Below, piece after piece: positions 1-5,593 of a DNA stretch of 6,562 bases. This DNA comes from Hydrogenophilales bacterium RIFOXYD1_FULL_62_11 (GTDB lineage Bacteria; Pseudomonadota; Gammaproteobacteria; Burkholderiales; Thiobacillaceae): the NCBI GenBank assembly GCA_001802655.1, contig MGZO01000024.1, forward strand, positions 1 through 6,562, written 5' to 3'. Each line of letters starts with the position of its first letter. The first letter of the stretch is position 1. Position numbers and translations under genes: made by a program. The notes beneath the pieces were generated by a model, which was not told where the DNA came from, did no database searches, and saw only the letters and a list, made by a program, of their open reading frames with translations.

Positions 1-457
1 GACTGCAATGAATGCAACGCGTCATGTCGGTCGCAATCAGCGGGCCGAGATTCTTTTCGGTAACCACCCGCTTGACTTCCTGATAGCGAGACGACGACGC
101 GCCATAGCCCACCGCCAGATCCTGCAGCGTGCATTCACCACCCTGATCACAAATCGGGCAATCGAGCGGATGGTTGATCAGCAAGAACTCCATTACGGCC
201 TTTTGACCATTGATGGCGTAATCGGAACGGGTTTGCACCTTCATGCCATCCGTTACCGGCGTGGCGCAAGCCGGCAATGGCTTGGGTGCCTTTTCCACCT
301 GCACCAGACACATGCGGCAGTTGGCGGCAATGGAAAGCTTCTTGTGATAACAAAAATGCGGAATCGTGATACCGGCCTGATTCGCCGCATCCATGATGGT
401 ATCGCCGCTTTCGACCTGAAGCGCACGTCCGTCAATTTCGATATTAAGCGTAGCCAT
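1..457 (-). CDS. nuoG: NADH-quinone oxidoreductase subunit G, N-terminal part (runs off the window)
   Basis: NuoG is the large iron-sulfur subunit of the peripheral (NADH-oxidising) arm of complex I. It passes electrons from NuoF towards NuoB on the cytoplasmic side of the membrane. The first 152 residues are visible. They begin MATLNIEIDG, a ferredoxin-like [2Fe-2S] domain with C36, C47, C50 and C64 (cluster N1b). Next comes the HxxxCxxCxxxxxC motif, H96, C100, C103 and C109 (cluster N5). C148 and C151 at the window edge start the ligands of the next [4Fe-4S] cluster, N4. The rest of the protein, a molybdopterin-oxidoreductase-like region in this family, lies outside the window. The ATG at 455-457 starts 26 bp after the nuoF stop. 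The purine-rich AGGCGGA about 12 bases upstream is a rather distant ribosome binding site. The identity is secure from the cysteine pattern and operon position. No ligand is missing in the visible part. Confidence 0.97.
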   Translation of the reverse strand, partial: MATLNIEIDGRALQVESGDTIMDAANQAGITIPHFCYHKKLSIAANCRMCLVQVEKAPKPLPACATPVTDGMKVQTRSDYAINGQKAVMEFLLINHPLDCPICDQGGECTLQDLAVGYGASSSRYQEVKRVVTEKNLGPLIATDMTRCIHCS

Positions 458-483
458 CGTCTTGTTTATTCCGCCTGTATGGT

Positions 484-1764
484 TCAGACCATGCAGCGCT
501 TGTGTTCGACGTGGTACGCGAACTCATCGCCAAAATGTTTGAGAAAACTTTGCACTGGCATGGCTGCAGCATCACCCAGCGCGCAGATGGTGTAGCCGCC
601 AATTTTGCCTGCCACACTGTTGAGCAATTCGAGGTCATCGGGACGGCCCTGGCCATGTTCGATGCGGTGAATCATGCGATACATCCAGCCCGTTCCCTCA
701 CGGCACGGCGTGCATTGGCCACAGGACTCTTCATGATAAAAATAGGAGAGTCGCTCAAGCGCACGCACCATGCAGACAGTTTCGTCCATCACGATCACCG
801 CGCCAGAGCCCAACATCGATCCCGCTTTGGCGATGCAATCAAAATCCATAGTGCAGTCCATCATGACATTGCCGGGCAATACCGGTGCAGACGACCCGCC
901 GGGGATCACGGCCTTTAATTTATGGCCGTTGCGCACACCGCCCGCCATCGCCAGCAGTTCGCTAAACGGTGTGCCCAGTGCCACTTCGAAATTGCCCGGC
1001 TTGTTGACGTGCCCCGACACCGAAAACAGTTTGGAACCGCCATTGTTCGGTTTGCCCAACTCCAGAAAAGCCTGACCGCCGTGTTGCATGATCCACGGCA
1101 CACTTGCCAGCGTTTCCGTATTGTTGATCGTCGTAGGTTTGCCATACAGGCCAAAGCTAGCCGGAAACGGCGGCTTGAAGCGCGGCTGGCCTTTTTTACC
1201 TTCCAGCGATTCAAGCAATGCAGTTTCCTCGCCGCAGATGTAAGCCCCGTAACCGTGATGCGCGTGCAACTGAAAGCTGAAATCGGTGCCGAACAATTTG
1301 TCGCCGAGATAGCCCGCTGCACGCGCCTCAGCCAGCGCACGCTCGAAGGATTCATACACGTCAAATATTTCGCCGTGAATGTAGTTGTAGCCAACCTTGG
1401 CACCCAGCACATACCCCGCAATCGCCATGCCTTCAATCAACTGGTGGGGGTTGTAACGCAAGATGTCGCGATCCTTGAACGTCCCCGGTTCGCCTTCGTC
1501 GCTGTTGCAGACAATGTACTTATCGCCGGGAAATGCGCGCGGCATGAAACTCCACTTGAGTCCGGTGGGAAAACCCGCCCCACCCCGCCCACGCAAGGCT
1601 GAAAGCTTGAGCTGGGCGATGATGTCGTCGCCTGACACCTTTTCAATGATGACTCGACGCAGCGCCTGATAACCGCCATTCTCGACATAGGTCGCGAGTG
1701 CAGCCGGATCGGCCAGTTCCTGTGTCCAGGAACAGACCTTGACGCTGGGGGTGAGCAAACTCAT
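484..1764 (-). CDS. nuoF: NADH-quinone oxidoreductase subunit F (NADH- and FMN-binding)
   Basis: NuoF (426 aa) is the 51-kDa-type subunit that binds NADH and FMN and is the electron entry point of complex I. The glycine-rich stretch GRGGAGFPTG (residues 59-68) and NSDEGEPGTFKDR (87-99) form the nucleotide/flavin site. GYGAYICGEET (171-181) is the first 51-kDa signature, and ESCGQCTPCREG (346-357) is the second. C348, C351, C354 and C394 are the expected ligands of [4Fe-4S] cluster N3. Length is normal for the family. The start codon overlaps the nuoE stop as ATGA (1761-1764), a classic coupled junction. GGAG lies 8 bases upstream of the ATG, inside the end of nuoE. NuoF works with NuoE and NuoG as the NADH dehydrogenase module, and the three genes are adjacent here. 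Nothing looks truncated or altered. Confidence 0.98.
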   Translation of the reverse strand: MSLLTPSVKVCSWTQELADPAALATYVENGGYQALRRVIIEKVSGDDIIAQLKLSALRGRGGAGFPTGLKWSFMPRAFPGDKYIVCNSDEGEPGTFKDRDILRYNPHQLIEGMAIAGYVLGAKVGYNYIHGEIFDVYESFERALAEARAAGYLGDKLFGTDFSFQLHAHHGYGAYICGEETALLESLEGKKGQPRFKPPFPASFGLYGKPTTINNTETLASVPWIMQHGGQAFLELGKPNNGGSKLFSVSGHVNKPGNFEVALGTPFSELLAMAGGVRNGHKLKAVIPGGSSAPVLPGNVMMDCTMDFDCIAKAGSMLGSGAVIVMDETVCMVRALERLSYFYHEESCGQCTPCREGTGWMYRMIHRIEHGQGRPDDLELLNSVAGKIGGYTICALGDAAAMPVQSFLKHFGDEFAYHVEHKRCMV

Positions 1765-2234
1765 TTCAGTTGCTCCAGCAGTTCATCGATTTTTTCCGGT
1801 GTGAGGTGGGTGTGCATGGCATGGTTGTTATGCAGACACATCGGCGCATCGCCACACGCGCCCATGCACTCACCTTCCTTCAGAGTGTAGCGACCATCCT
1901 GCGTGGTTTCACCAAACCCGATGCCGAGCTTGTCTTTAAGATGCTCGGCGATCTCGTTTGCGCCCATCAGCGCGCACGGCAAATTGGTGCACAGCGTAAT
2001 TTTGTTCCGCCCGACCGAGCGGGTGTCGTACATGTTATAGAACGTCGCCACCTCGTAAGCCGCGATGGCGGGCATATTGAGATACTGCGCGACATACTCG
2101 ACCAGTTCCGGCTTGAGCCAGCCCTTTTCCGTCTGCGCAATGCGCAGAGCACCCATCACAGCAGACTGTTTTTGTTCGGCTGGATATTTGGCGATTTCCA
2201 GATCGATGAGCGCGAGCGATTCAACGGACAACAT
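1761..2234 (-). CDS. nuoE: NADH-quinone oxidoreductase subunit E ([2Fe-2S], 24-kDa type)
   Basis: NuoE (157 aa) is the thioredoxin-fold [2Fe-2S] subunit of the NADH dehydrogenase module and sits next to NuoF. The cluster N1a ligands are C82 and C87 (CTNLPC) and C123 and C127 (CMGAC), with the spacing expected for the 24-kDa family. The N-terminal half (about residues 5-70) is the helical region typical of the family, ending in YEVATFYNMY. The ATG at 2232-2234 shares one base with the nuoD stop (TGATG), so translation is probably coupled. A GGGGAG stretch 11 bases upstream, within nuoD, could serve as ribosome binding site. The start is further supported by MLS-x-E, which I recall as the usual betaproteobacterial NuoE N-terminus. 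The cluster is known in other species to exchange electrons with FMN off the main path; that role is taken from the family, not from this sequence. Confidence 0.97.
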   Translation of the reverse strand: MLSVESLALIDLEIAKYPAEQKQSAVMGALRIAQTEKGWLKPELVEYVAQYLNMPAIAAYEVATFYNMYDTRSVGRNKITLCTNLPCALMGANEIAEHLKDKLGIGFGETTQDGRYTLKEGECMGACGDAPMCLHNNHAMHTHLTPEKIDELLEQLK

Positions 2235-3487
2235 CAGCGGTCGATCTCCCCAAAAACAATATCCTGCGTGCCGATGATGGCAACGACGTCGGCAATCATG
2301 TGGCCGCGCGACATTTCGTCGAGCGCGGCCAGATGCGCATACCCCGGTGCACGGATTTTCAGCCGGTAAGGTTTATTGGCGCCATCCGACACCAGGTAAA
2401 TACCAAACTCACCCTTGGGATGCTCCACTGCGGCATACGCCTCACCCGCAGGAACATGCATGCCTTCGGTAAAAAGCTTGAAATGATGGATCAGCTCTTC
2501 CATGTTCTGCTTCATGTCGATCCGCGACGGCGGTGCAACCTTGTGGTTGTCGACGATGACCGGACCGGGATTTTTGCGCAACCAGTCAACACATTGCTTG
2601 ATGATGCGATTGGACTGCCGGAATTCCTCAATGCGTACCAGATAACGGTCATAGCAATCGCCGTTAGTGCCGACCGGAATATCGAAATCCATGCGGTCAT
2701 ACACTTCATAAGGCTGTTTCTTGCGCAGATCCCACTCAACACCGGAACCACGCAACATTGGCCCGGTGAATCCGAGTGCCAGGGCGCGCTCGGGTGAGAC
2801 AACGCCGATTCCAACGGTGCGCTGTTTCCAGATGCGATTGTCGGTCAGCAGCGTTTCGTACTCGTCAACATAAGTTGGGAAACGCTGGGTGAAATCGTCG
2901 ATAAAATCGAGCAGAGATCCTTGGCGGTTCGCGTTCATCGACTTCATGGTTTCGGCGTTGCGCGTGTGCTGGGCATGGTATTGCGGCATGGTATCGGGCA
3001 GATCGCGATACACGCCGCCCGGGCGATAGTAAGCCGCATGCAGTCGGGCGCCGGAAACCGCCTCGTAGCAATCCATCAGGTCTTCGCGTTCACGGAAGGC
3101 ATACAGAAATACCGTCATTGCGCCCACGTCGAGCGCGTGCGCGCCCAGCCATAGCAGGTGATTCAGCACACGGGTGATTTCGTCGAACATCACACGGATG
3201 TATTGCGCTCGCTCGGGCACCTGGATGCCAAGCAACTTTTCGATCGCCATCACATACGCGTGTTCGTTGACCATCATCGATACGTAATCGAGACGATCCA
3301 TGTAAGGCACGGACTGGATAAACGTTTTATGCTCGGCCAGCTTTTCGGTTGCGCGGTGCAATAGACCAATGTGCGGATCGGCACGCTGGATCACCTCGCC
3401 GTCGAGTTCCAGCACCAGACGCAATACGCCGTGCGCGGCCGGATGCTGCGGGCCGAAGTTCATGGTGTAGTTGCGGATTTCAGCCAT
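2234..3487 (-). CDS. nuoD: NADH-quinone oxidoreductase subunit D (49-kDa, quinone site)
   Basis: NuoD (417 aa) is the 49-kDa subunit of the connecting arm, related to the large subunit of [NiFe] hydrogenases. With NuoB it forms the ubiquinone-reduction site close to the membrane. FGPQHPAAHGVLR (residues 11-23) carries the conserved histidines of the quinone cavity, with H19 the likely equivalent of the quinone-binding histidine. GLLHRATEKLAEHKTF (41-56) is the family signature. MDRLDYVSMM (63-72) contains Y68, the likely quinone-contacting tyrosine. The C-terminus RGHMIADVVAIIGTQDIVFGEIDR-type tail ends the protein as in typical members. It is a stand-alone protein, unlike the NuoCD fusion of enteric bacteria. 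The ATG lies 2 bp after the nuoC stop. GGGGCGGGA at the end of nuoC provides a ribosome binding site about 8 bases upstream. Confidence 0.98.
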   Translation of the reverse strand: MAEIRNYTMNFGPQHPAAHGVLRLVLELDGEVIQRADPHIGLLHRATEKLAEHKTFIQSVPYMDRLDYVSMMVNEHAYVMAIEKLLGIQVPERAQYIRVMFDEITRVLNHLLWLGAHALDVGAMTVFLYAFREREDLMDCYEAVSGARLHAAYYRPGGVYRDLPDTMPQYHAQHTRNAETMKSMNANRQGSLLDFIDDFTQRFPTYVDEYETLLTDNRIWKQRTVGIGVVSPERALALGFTGPMLRGSGVEWDLRKKQPYEVYDRMDFDIPVGTNGDCYDRYLVRIEEFRQSNRIIKQCVDWLRKNPGPVIVDNHKVAPPSRIDMKQNMEELIHHFKLFTEGMHVPAGEAYAAVEHPKGEFGIYLVSDGANKPYRLKIRAPGYAHLAALDEMSRGHMIADVVAIIGTQDIVFGEIDR

Positions 3488-3489
3488 GC

Positions 3490-4092
3490 TTAGCGTCCCG
3501 CCCCATAACTTTCATCGCGCACGATGCGCGGCACAATTTCACGTGGCTCGATGGATACAGGTTGATAAATCACTCGCCGCTGCGTGGGGTCGTAACGCAT
3601 CTCGACATTGCCCGACAGCGGGAAATCCTTGCGGAAGGGGTGACCAATAAAGCCGTAGTCGGTCAGAATGCGACGCAGGTCAGGATGGCCTTCAAACACA
3701 ATTCCGAACAAGTCGAACGCTTCACGTTCGAACCAGTTGGCGGCGGGCCAGATATCGACCATCGAAGCCACTACGGGCAAATCATCGTCTGGACAGAATA
3801 CCCGCACCCGCACGCGCTGGTTGTTCGAGACCGACAGCAGGTGCACGACCACGGCGAAGCGCACGCCATCCCACTCGCCGTTGGCGCCATAGCCTGAATA
3901 GTCCATGCCGCACAAATCAATCAGCTGTTCAAAACGGCAAGCGGGATGGTCACGCAAAGTGAGCATCGCTGTGGCGTAATGCTGCGGCTTGAGGACCAGG
4001 GTCAACTCGCCCAGCCGAACAAACGATTTCGCCAGCGCATCACCAAGCACGGTTTCAAGGGACAAAGAGAGGGCTTCCACAGTCTGTGTCAT
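3490..4092 (-). CDS. nuoC: NADH-quinone oxidoreductase subunit C (30-kDa)
   Basis: NuoC (200 aa from the ATG) is the 30-kDa structural subunit of the connecting arm. It packs against NuoD and NuoB and carries no cofactor. The family signature is intact at residues 122-143, beginning EREAFDLFGI and continuing through GHPDLRRIL, followed by DYGFIGHPFRKDFPL (145-159). The N-terminal two thirds match the usual alpha/beta domain in length, and the short tail DESYGAGR overlaps the nuoD ribosome binding site. I chose the ATG at 4090-4092, 6 bp after the nuoB stop. A TTG sits directly before it (4093-4095) and would add one residue. No convincing Shine-Dalgarno sequence is visible for either start, so translation probably depends on ribosomes finishing nuoB. 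This is one of the least clear start contexts in the operon, but the protein identity is not in doubt. Confidence 0.97.
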   Translation of the reverse strand: MTQTVEALSLSLETVLGDALAKSFVRLGELTLVLKPQHYATAMLTLRDHPACRFEQLIDLCGMDYSGYGANGEWDGVRFAVVVHLLSVSNNQRVRVRVFCPDDDLPVVASMVDIWPAANWFEREAFDLFGIVFEGHPDLRRILTDYGFIGHPFRKDFPLSGNVEMRYDPTQRRVIYQPVSIEPREIVPRIVRDESYGAGR

Positions 4093-4098
4093 CAATCG

Positions 4099-4575
4099 TT
4101 AACGAGCGATCGTGTTGGTACGTTTTATCTTGTTCTGCAACTGAATGATGCCGAACAAGAGCGCTTCTGCAGTGGGTGGACAACCGGGGACGTAAATGTC
4201 TACCGGCACGATGCGGTCACAGCCGCGCACCACCGAGTAGGAGTAATGGTAATAACCGCCGCCGTTGGCGCATGAACCCATGGAAATCACCCAGCGTGGT
4301 TCAGCCATCTGGTCGTAGACCTTGCGCAACGCGGGTGCCATTTTGTTGCACAAAGTACCGGCTACAATCATGACATCGGACTGACGAGGACTCGGGCGGA
4401 ATACAATCCCGAAACGATCGAGGTCGTAGCGTGACGCGCCTGCCTGCATCATTTCCACCGCGCAGCAGGCCAAACCAAATGTCATCGGCCACATCGACCC
4501 GGTGCGCATGTAGTTGATGAGTTGATCAGCTTTGGTGGTCACAAATCCCTGCTCGAGGACGCCTTCGATACTCAC
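4099..4575 (-). CDS. nuoB: NADH-quinone oxidoreductase subunit B (cluster N2)
   Basis: NuoB (158 aa) is the 20-kDa (PSST) subunit that carries the terminal [4Fe-4S] cluster N2, the direct electron donor to ubiquinone. The ligands are visible as the tandem pair C37-C38 (GLACCAVEM), C102 (MGSCANGGG) and C132 (VPGCPPTAEALL). The paired cysteines are diagnostic of complex I and related hydrogenase small subunits. Residues 28-36 (MWPMTFGLA) and RYDLDRFG (49-56) are also typical. The start is GTG at 4573-4575, supported by GGGAG 7 bases upstream and by the N-terminus MSIEGVLEQGFVTT, which agrees with betaproteobacterial NuoB as I know it. The gene begins 4 bp after the nuoA stop and ends 6 bp before nuoC. 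The protein is soluble but lies at the junction with the membrane arm, near NuoA and NuoH. Confidence 0.98.
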   Translation of the reverse strand: MSIEGVLEQGFVTTKADQLINYMRTGSMWPMTFGLACCAVEMMQAGASRYDLDRFGIVFRPSPRQSDVMIVAGTLCNKMAPALRKVYDQMAEPRWVISMGSCANGGGYYHYSYSVVRGCDRIVPVDIYVPGCPPTAEALLFGIIQLQNKIKRTNTIAR

Positions 4576-4579
4576 GGCT

Positions 4580-4936
4580 TCACTCCCATTCCAGCGCCCC
4601 TTTCATCCACTCGTAGATGAAACCAACCACCAGGATGCCGAGAAAAACCATCATGGCAAAAAAACCGGCCAATCCAATCTCTTCCAGCACGATGGCCCAG
4701 GGAAAAAGAAAGGCGATTTCAAGATCAAACAAGATGAACAGGATGGCAACGAGGTAATAACGAACGTCGAATTTCATGCGCGCGTCTTCAAACGCCTCGA
4801 AGCCGCATTCATAGGGAGAGAGTTTTTCGCTGTCCGGGCGATTCGGCGCCAGCAAGGAACCAGCCACGATTGGGCCAATACCAAAAGCCAGGCCGACCAG
4901 AATGAACAACAAAATGGGGAGGTAATTCTCCAGCAC
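4580..4936 (-). CDS. nuoA: NADH-quinone oxidoreductase subunit A (membrane subunit)
   Basis: NuoA (118 aa) is a small membrane subunit at the base of the quinone-binding arm of complex I, equivalent to mitochondrial ND3. Three hydrophobic segments are visible at about residues 5-30, 61-82 and 89-108. SPYECGFEAF (40-49) in the loop after helix 1 is the ND3 loop with its conserved cysteine, C44. FDLEIAFLFPW (70-80) in helix 2 has the conserved acidic residues D71 and E73. The start is GTG at 4934-4936, with GGAGG only 4 bases upstream. An in-frame TAA at 4949-4951 a few codons before it excludes a longer protein. This is the first gene of the nuo operon. A good promoter lies about 45 bp upstream, and the preceding gene is a tRNA. 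Both nuoA and nuoB start with GTG. Confidence 0.97.
   Translation of the reverse strand: MLENYLPILLFILVGLAFGIGPIVAGSLLAPNRPDSEKLSPYECGFEAFEDARMKFDVRYYLVAILFILFDLEIAFLFPWAIVLEEIGLAGFFAMMVFLGILVVGFIYEWMKGALEWE
4583..4587 (-). promoter_or_regulatory. nuoB ribosome binding site
   Basis: The minus strand reads GGGAG here, 7 bases before a GTG codon. It overlaps the last codons of nuoA (the GAG is the final glutamate codon). It decides the GTG start of nuoB, because no ATG in that frame gives the conserved MSIEG N-terminus. Confidence 0.75.
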
Positions 4937-4940
4937 TGAT

Positions 4941-4945
4941 CCTCC
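4941..4945 (-). promoter_or_regulatory. nuoA ribosome binding site
   Basis: The minus strand reads GGAGG, a strong match to the anti-Shine-Dalgarno sequence, but only 4 bases separate it from the GTG start of nuoA. The match supports the GTG start. The spacing is shorter than the usual 5-9 bases. Confidence 0.7.
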
Positions 4946-4950
4946 GGCTT

Positions 4951-4963
4951 ACCCTTTGCGGGT
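4951..4963 (-). other. Small hairpin in the nuoA leader
   Basis: The minus strand reads ACCC-GCAAA-GGGT, a 4-bp stem with a 5-base loop. It ends 5 bases before the GGAGG ribosome binding site of nuoA. It is too weak to be a terminator and could arise by chance. If it folds, it would sit near the 5' end of the predicted nuo mRNA and could affect ribosome access or RNA stability. Confidence 0.25.
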
Positions 4964-4980
4964 TGAGTCATTATGGGTGC

Positions 4981-5010
4981 AGTTTATGTGTGCGCCGCAC
5001 TCAGTGTCAA
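4981..5010 (-). promoter_or_regulatory. Predicted sigma70-type promoter of the nuo operon
   Basis: On the minus strand a perfect -35 box TTGACA (5005-5010) is separated by 18 bp from TAAACT (4981-4986), which matches four of six -10 positions including the first, second and last. Transcription would start near 4974, giving a leader of roughly 35-40 bases before nuoA. The position between the tRNA and nuoA fits an operon promoter. It is inferred from sequence alone. Readthrough from secG and the tRNA could also contribute, as I see no terminator between them. Confidence 0.6.
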
Positions 5011-5029
5011 GCCGAAAAACAGTCGAATT

Positions 5030-5051
5030 TAACTTATGGATCAATAAGTTA
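5030..5051. promoter_or_regulatory. 22-bp near-palindrome upstream of the nuo promoter, possible operator
   Basis: The arms TAACTTAT and ATAAGTTA are perfect complements around a six-base centre that itself contains GATC, so 10 of 11 base pairs are symmetric. The site is centred about 66 bp upstream of the predicted nuo start point and 19 bp from the -35 box, a common place for an activator dimer. There is no T-run after it on either strand, so it is not a good intrinsic terminator. It does not match the FNR consensus TTGAT-N4-ATCAA. A role is inferred only from symmetry and position. Confidence 0.4.
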
Positions 5052-5090
5052 CTCGATAGTCTTGGCTAATGAATGAATCAGGGAATTTGA

Positions 5091-5175
5091 TGGTGCCGAC
5101 GGCGAGACTCGAACTCGCACAACCTAAGTCACTACCCCCTCAAGATAGCGTGTCTACCAATTCCACCACGTCGGC
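5091..5175 (-). tRNA. leuU: tRNA-Leu (anticodon GAG)
   Basis: This is an 85-nt leucine tRNA that reads CUC and CUU codons. The acceptor arms GCCGACG and CGTCGGC pair perfectly, and the discriminator A and the CCA end (5091-5093) are encoded in the DNA. The D-arm contains GGTGGAATTGGTAGACAC, typical of tRNA-Leu. The anticodon stem CTATC/GGTAG encloses the loop TTGAGGG, giving GAG (plus-strand 5139-5141). The variable arm is of the long class II type with a short stem GAC/GTT. The T-arm is GCGAG-TTCGAGT-CTCGC. The gene lies between secG and nuoA on the same strand. In E. coli the same isoacceptor, leuU, also follows secG, so the linkage looks old. It is probably transcribed from upstream with secG; I see no strong promoter of its own. 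Confidence 0.97.
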
Positions 5176-5196
5176 CAATGGGCATGTGCCCGATTG
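5176..5196 (-). other. Hairpin touching the 5' end of the tRNA
   Basis: The minus strand reads CAAT-C-GGGCA-CA-TGCCC-ATTG: two arms of nine bases pair with one bulged C. The realistic loop is ACAT. The structure ends at the base before the first nucleotide of the mature tRNA, where RNase P would cut. No T-run follows, so it is not an intrinsic terminator for secG. It may shape processing of the secG-tRNA transcript, or it may be chance. Confidence 0.4.
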
Positions 5197-5211
5197 AGTA
5201 TTGCAAGTTTA

Positions 5212-5238
5212 TTACGAGGTTTTTATTACAGGTTTTTA
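5212..5238 (-). repeat. Two tandem 13/14-bp repeats at the secG stop codon
   Basis: The minus strand carries TAAAAACCTGTAA (5226-5238) directly followed by TAAAAACCTCGTAA (5212-5225). The copies are identical except for one extra C. The first TAA of copy one is the secG stop codon, and copy two ends with a TAA that is in frame with secG, making a back-up stop. This looks like a local slippage duplication. Confidence 0.7.
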
Positions 5239-5580
5239 CTGCGGTATATCAGCAGCTTTCGATCCAGCGTTCTGACCCGGAACCGGCACGACAGGCTGAC
5301 CGGTTTTCGCGGGTACCGCAGTCAGGTCAAGTACGCTGGTCGGTTTATGTTGCTGCAATCCAAAATACGCCAAACCCAAACTGGTCAGGAAAAACAGACT
5401 TGCAAGAATTGCCGTGCTACGACTCAGAAAATTGGCTGAACCGGTCGCACCAAACAAACTCCCTGAAGAACCACTTCCGAATGCCGCCCCCATGTCCGCT
5501 CCCTTGCCGTGCTGAAGCAACACCAACGCGATGACGGCAATTGAAACGATAATGTGAACAACCCAAACCAGTGTTTCCAT
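5236..5580 (-). CDS. secG: Protein-export membrane protein SecG
   Basis: SecG (114 aa) is the small non-essential subunit of the SecYEG translocon, which helps SecA-driven protein export across the inner membrane. Two hydrophobic helices are visible at about residues 3-22 and 54-75. Between them is the conserved loop LLQHGKGADMGAAFGSGSSG (21-40) followed by SLFG, which is diagnostic of the family. The C-terminal tail (about 78-114) is rich in proline, alanine and valine and poorly conserved, as usual. I chose the ATG at 5578-5580 because METLVWVVHIIVSI is the normal SecG N-terminus. A longer reading to 5670 would overlap tpiA and add unrelated residues. The ribosome binding site is weak (AAGAG 10 bases upstream). 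The gene lies 13 bp after tpiA, with no terminator between them, so the two are probably co-transcribed. Confidence 0.96.
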   Translation of the reverse strand: METLVWVVHIIVSIAVIALVLLQHGKGADMGAAFGSGSSGSLFGATGSANFLSRSTAILASLFFLTSLGLAYFGLQQHKPTSVLDLTAVPAKTGQPVVPVPGQNAGSKAADIPQ

Positions 5581-5593
5581 AATATTTTGACTC

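Noticed and set aside
8..595. Plus-strand open frame of 195 codons opposite nuoG and the end of nuoF
   Set aside because: It crosses the nuoF-nuoG junction antisense to both genes and resembles no protein family.
922..1602. Plus-strand open frame of 226 codons opposite nuoF
   Set aside because: It lies wholly antisense to a strongly conserved gene, is rich in R, A and H as expected of a complementary-strand shadow, and shows no recognisable domain.
1770..2369. Plus-strand open frame of 199 codons opposite nuoE and the end of nuoD
   Set aside because: It spans two real genes on the other strand, has no family resemblance, and no promoter or ribosome binding site stands out. It is a coding shadow.
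4774..4971. 65-codon minus-strand frame beginning with ATG just upstream of nuoA, a possible leader peptide
   Set aside because: It has no ribosome binding site, starts almost at the predicted transcript 5' end, and runs far into nuoA in another frame with no stop near the nuoA start. It does not look like a leader peptide.
5030..5051. The 22-bp palindrome as an intrinsic terminator for the tRNA
   Set aside because: The stem is AT-rich and no T-run follows on the minus strand, so it lacks the features of a rho-independent terminator.
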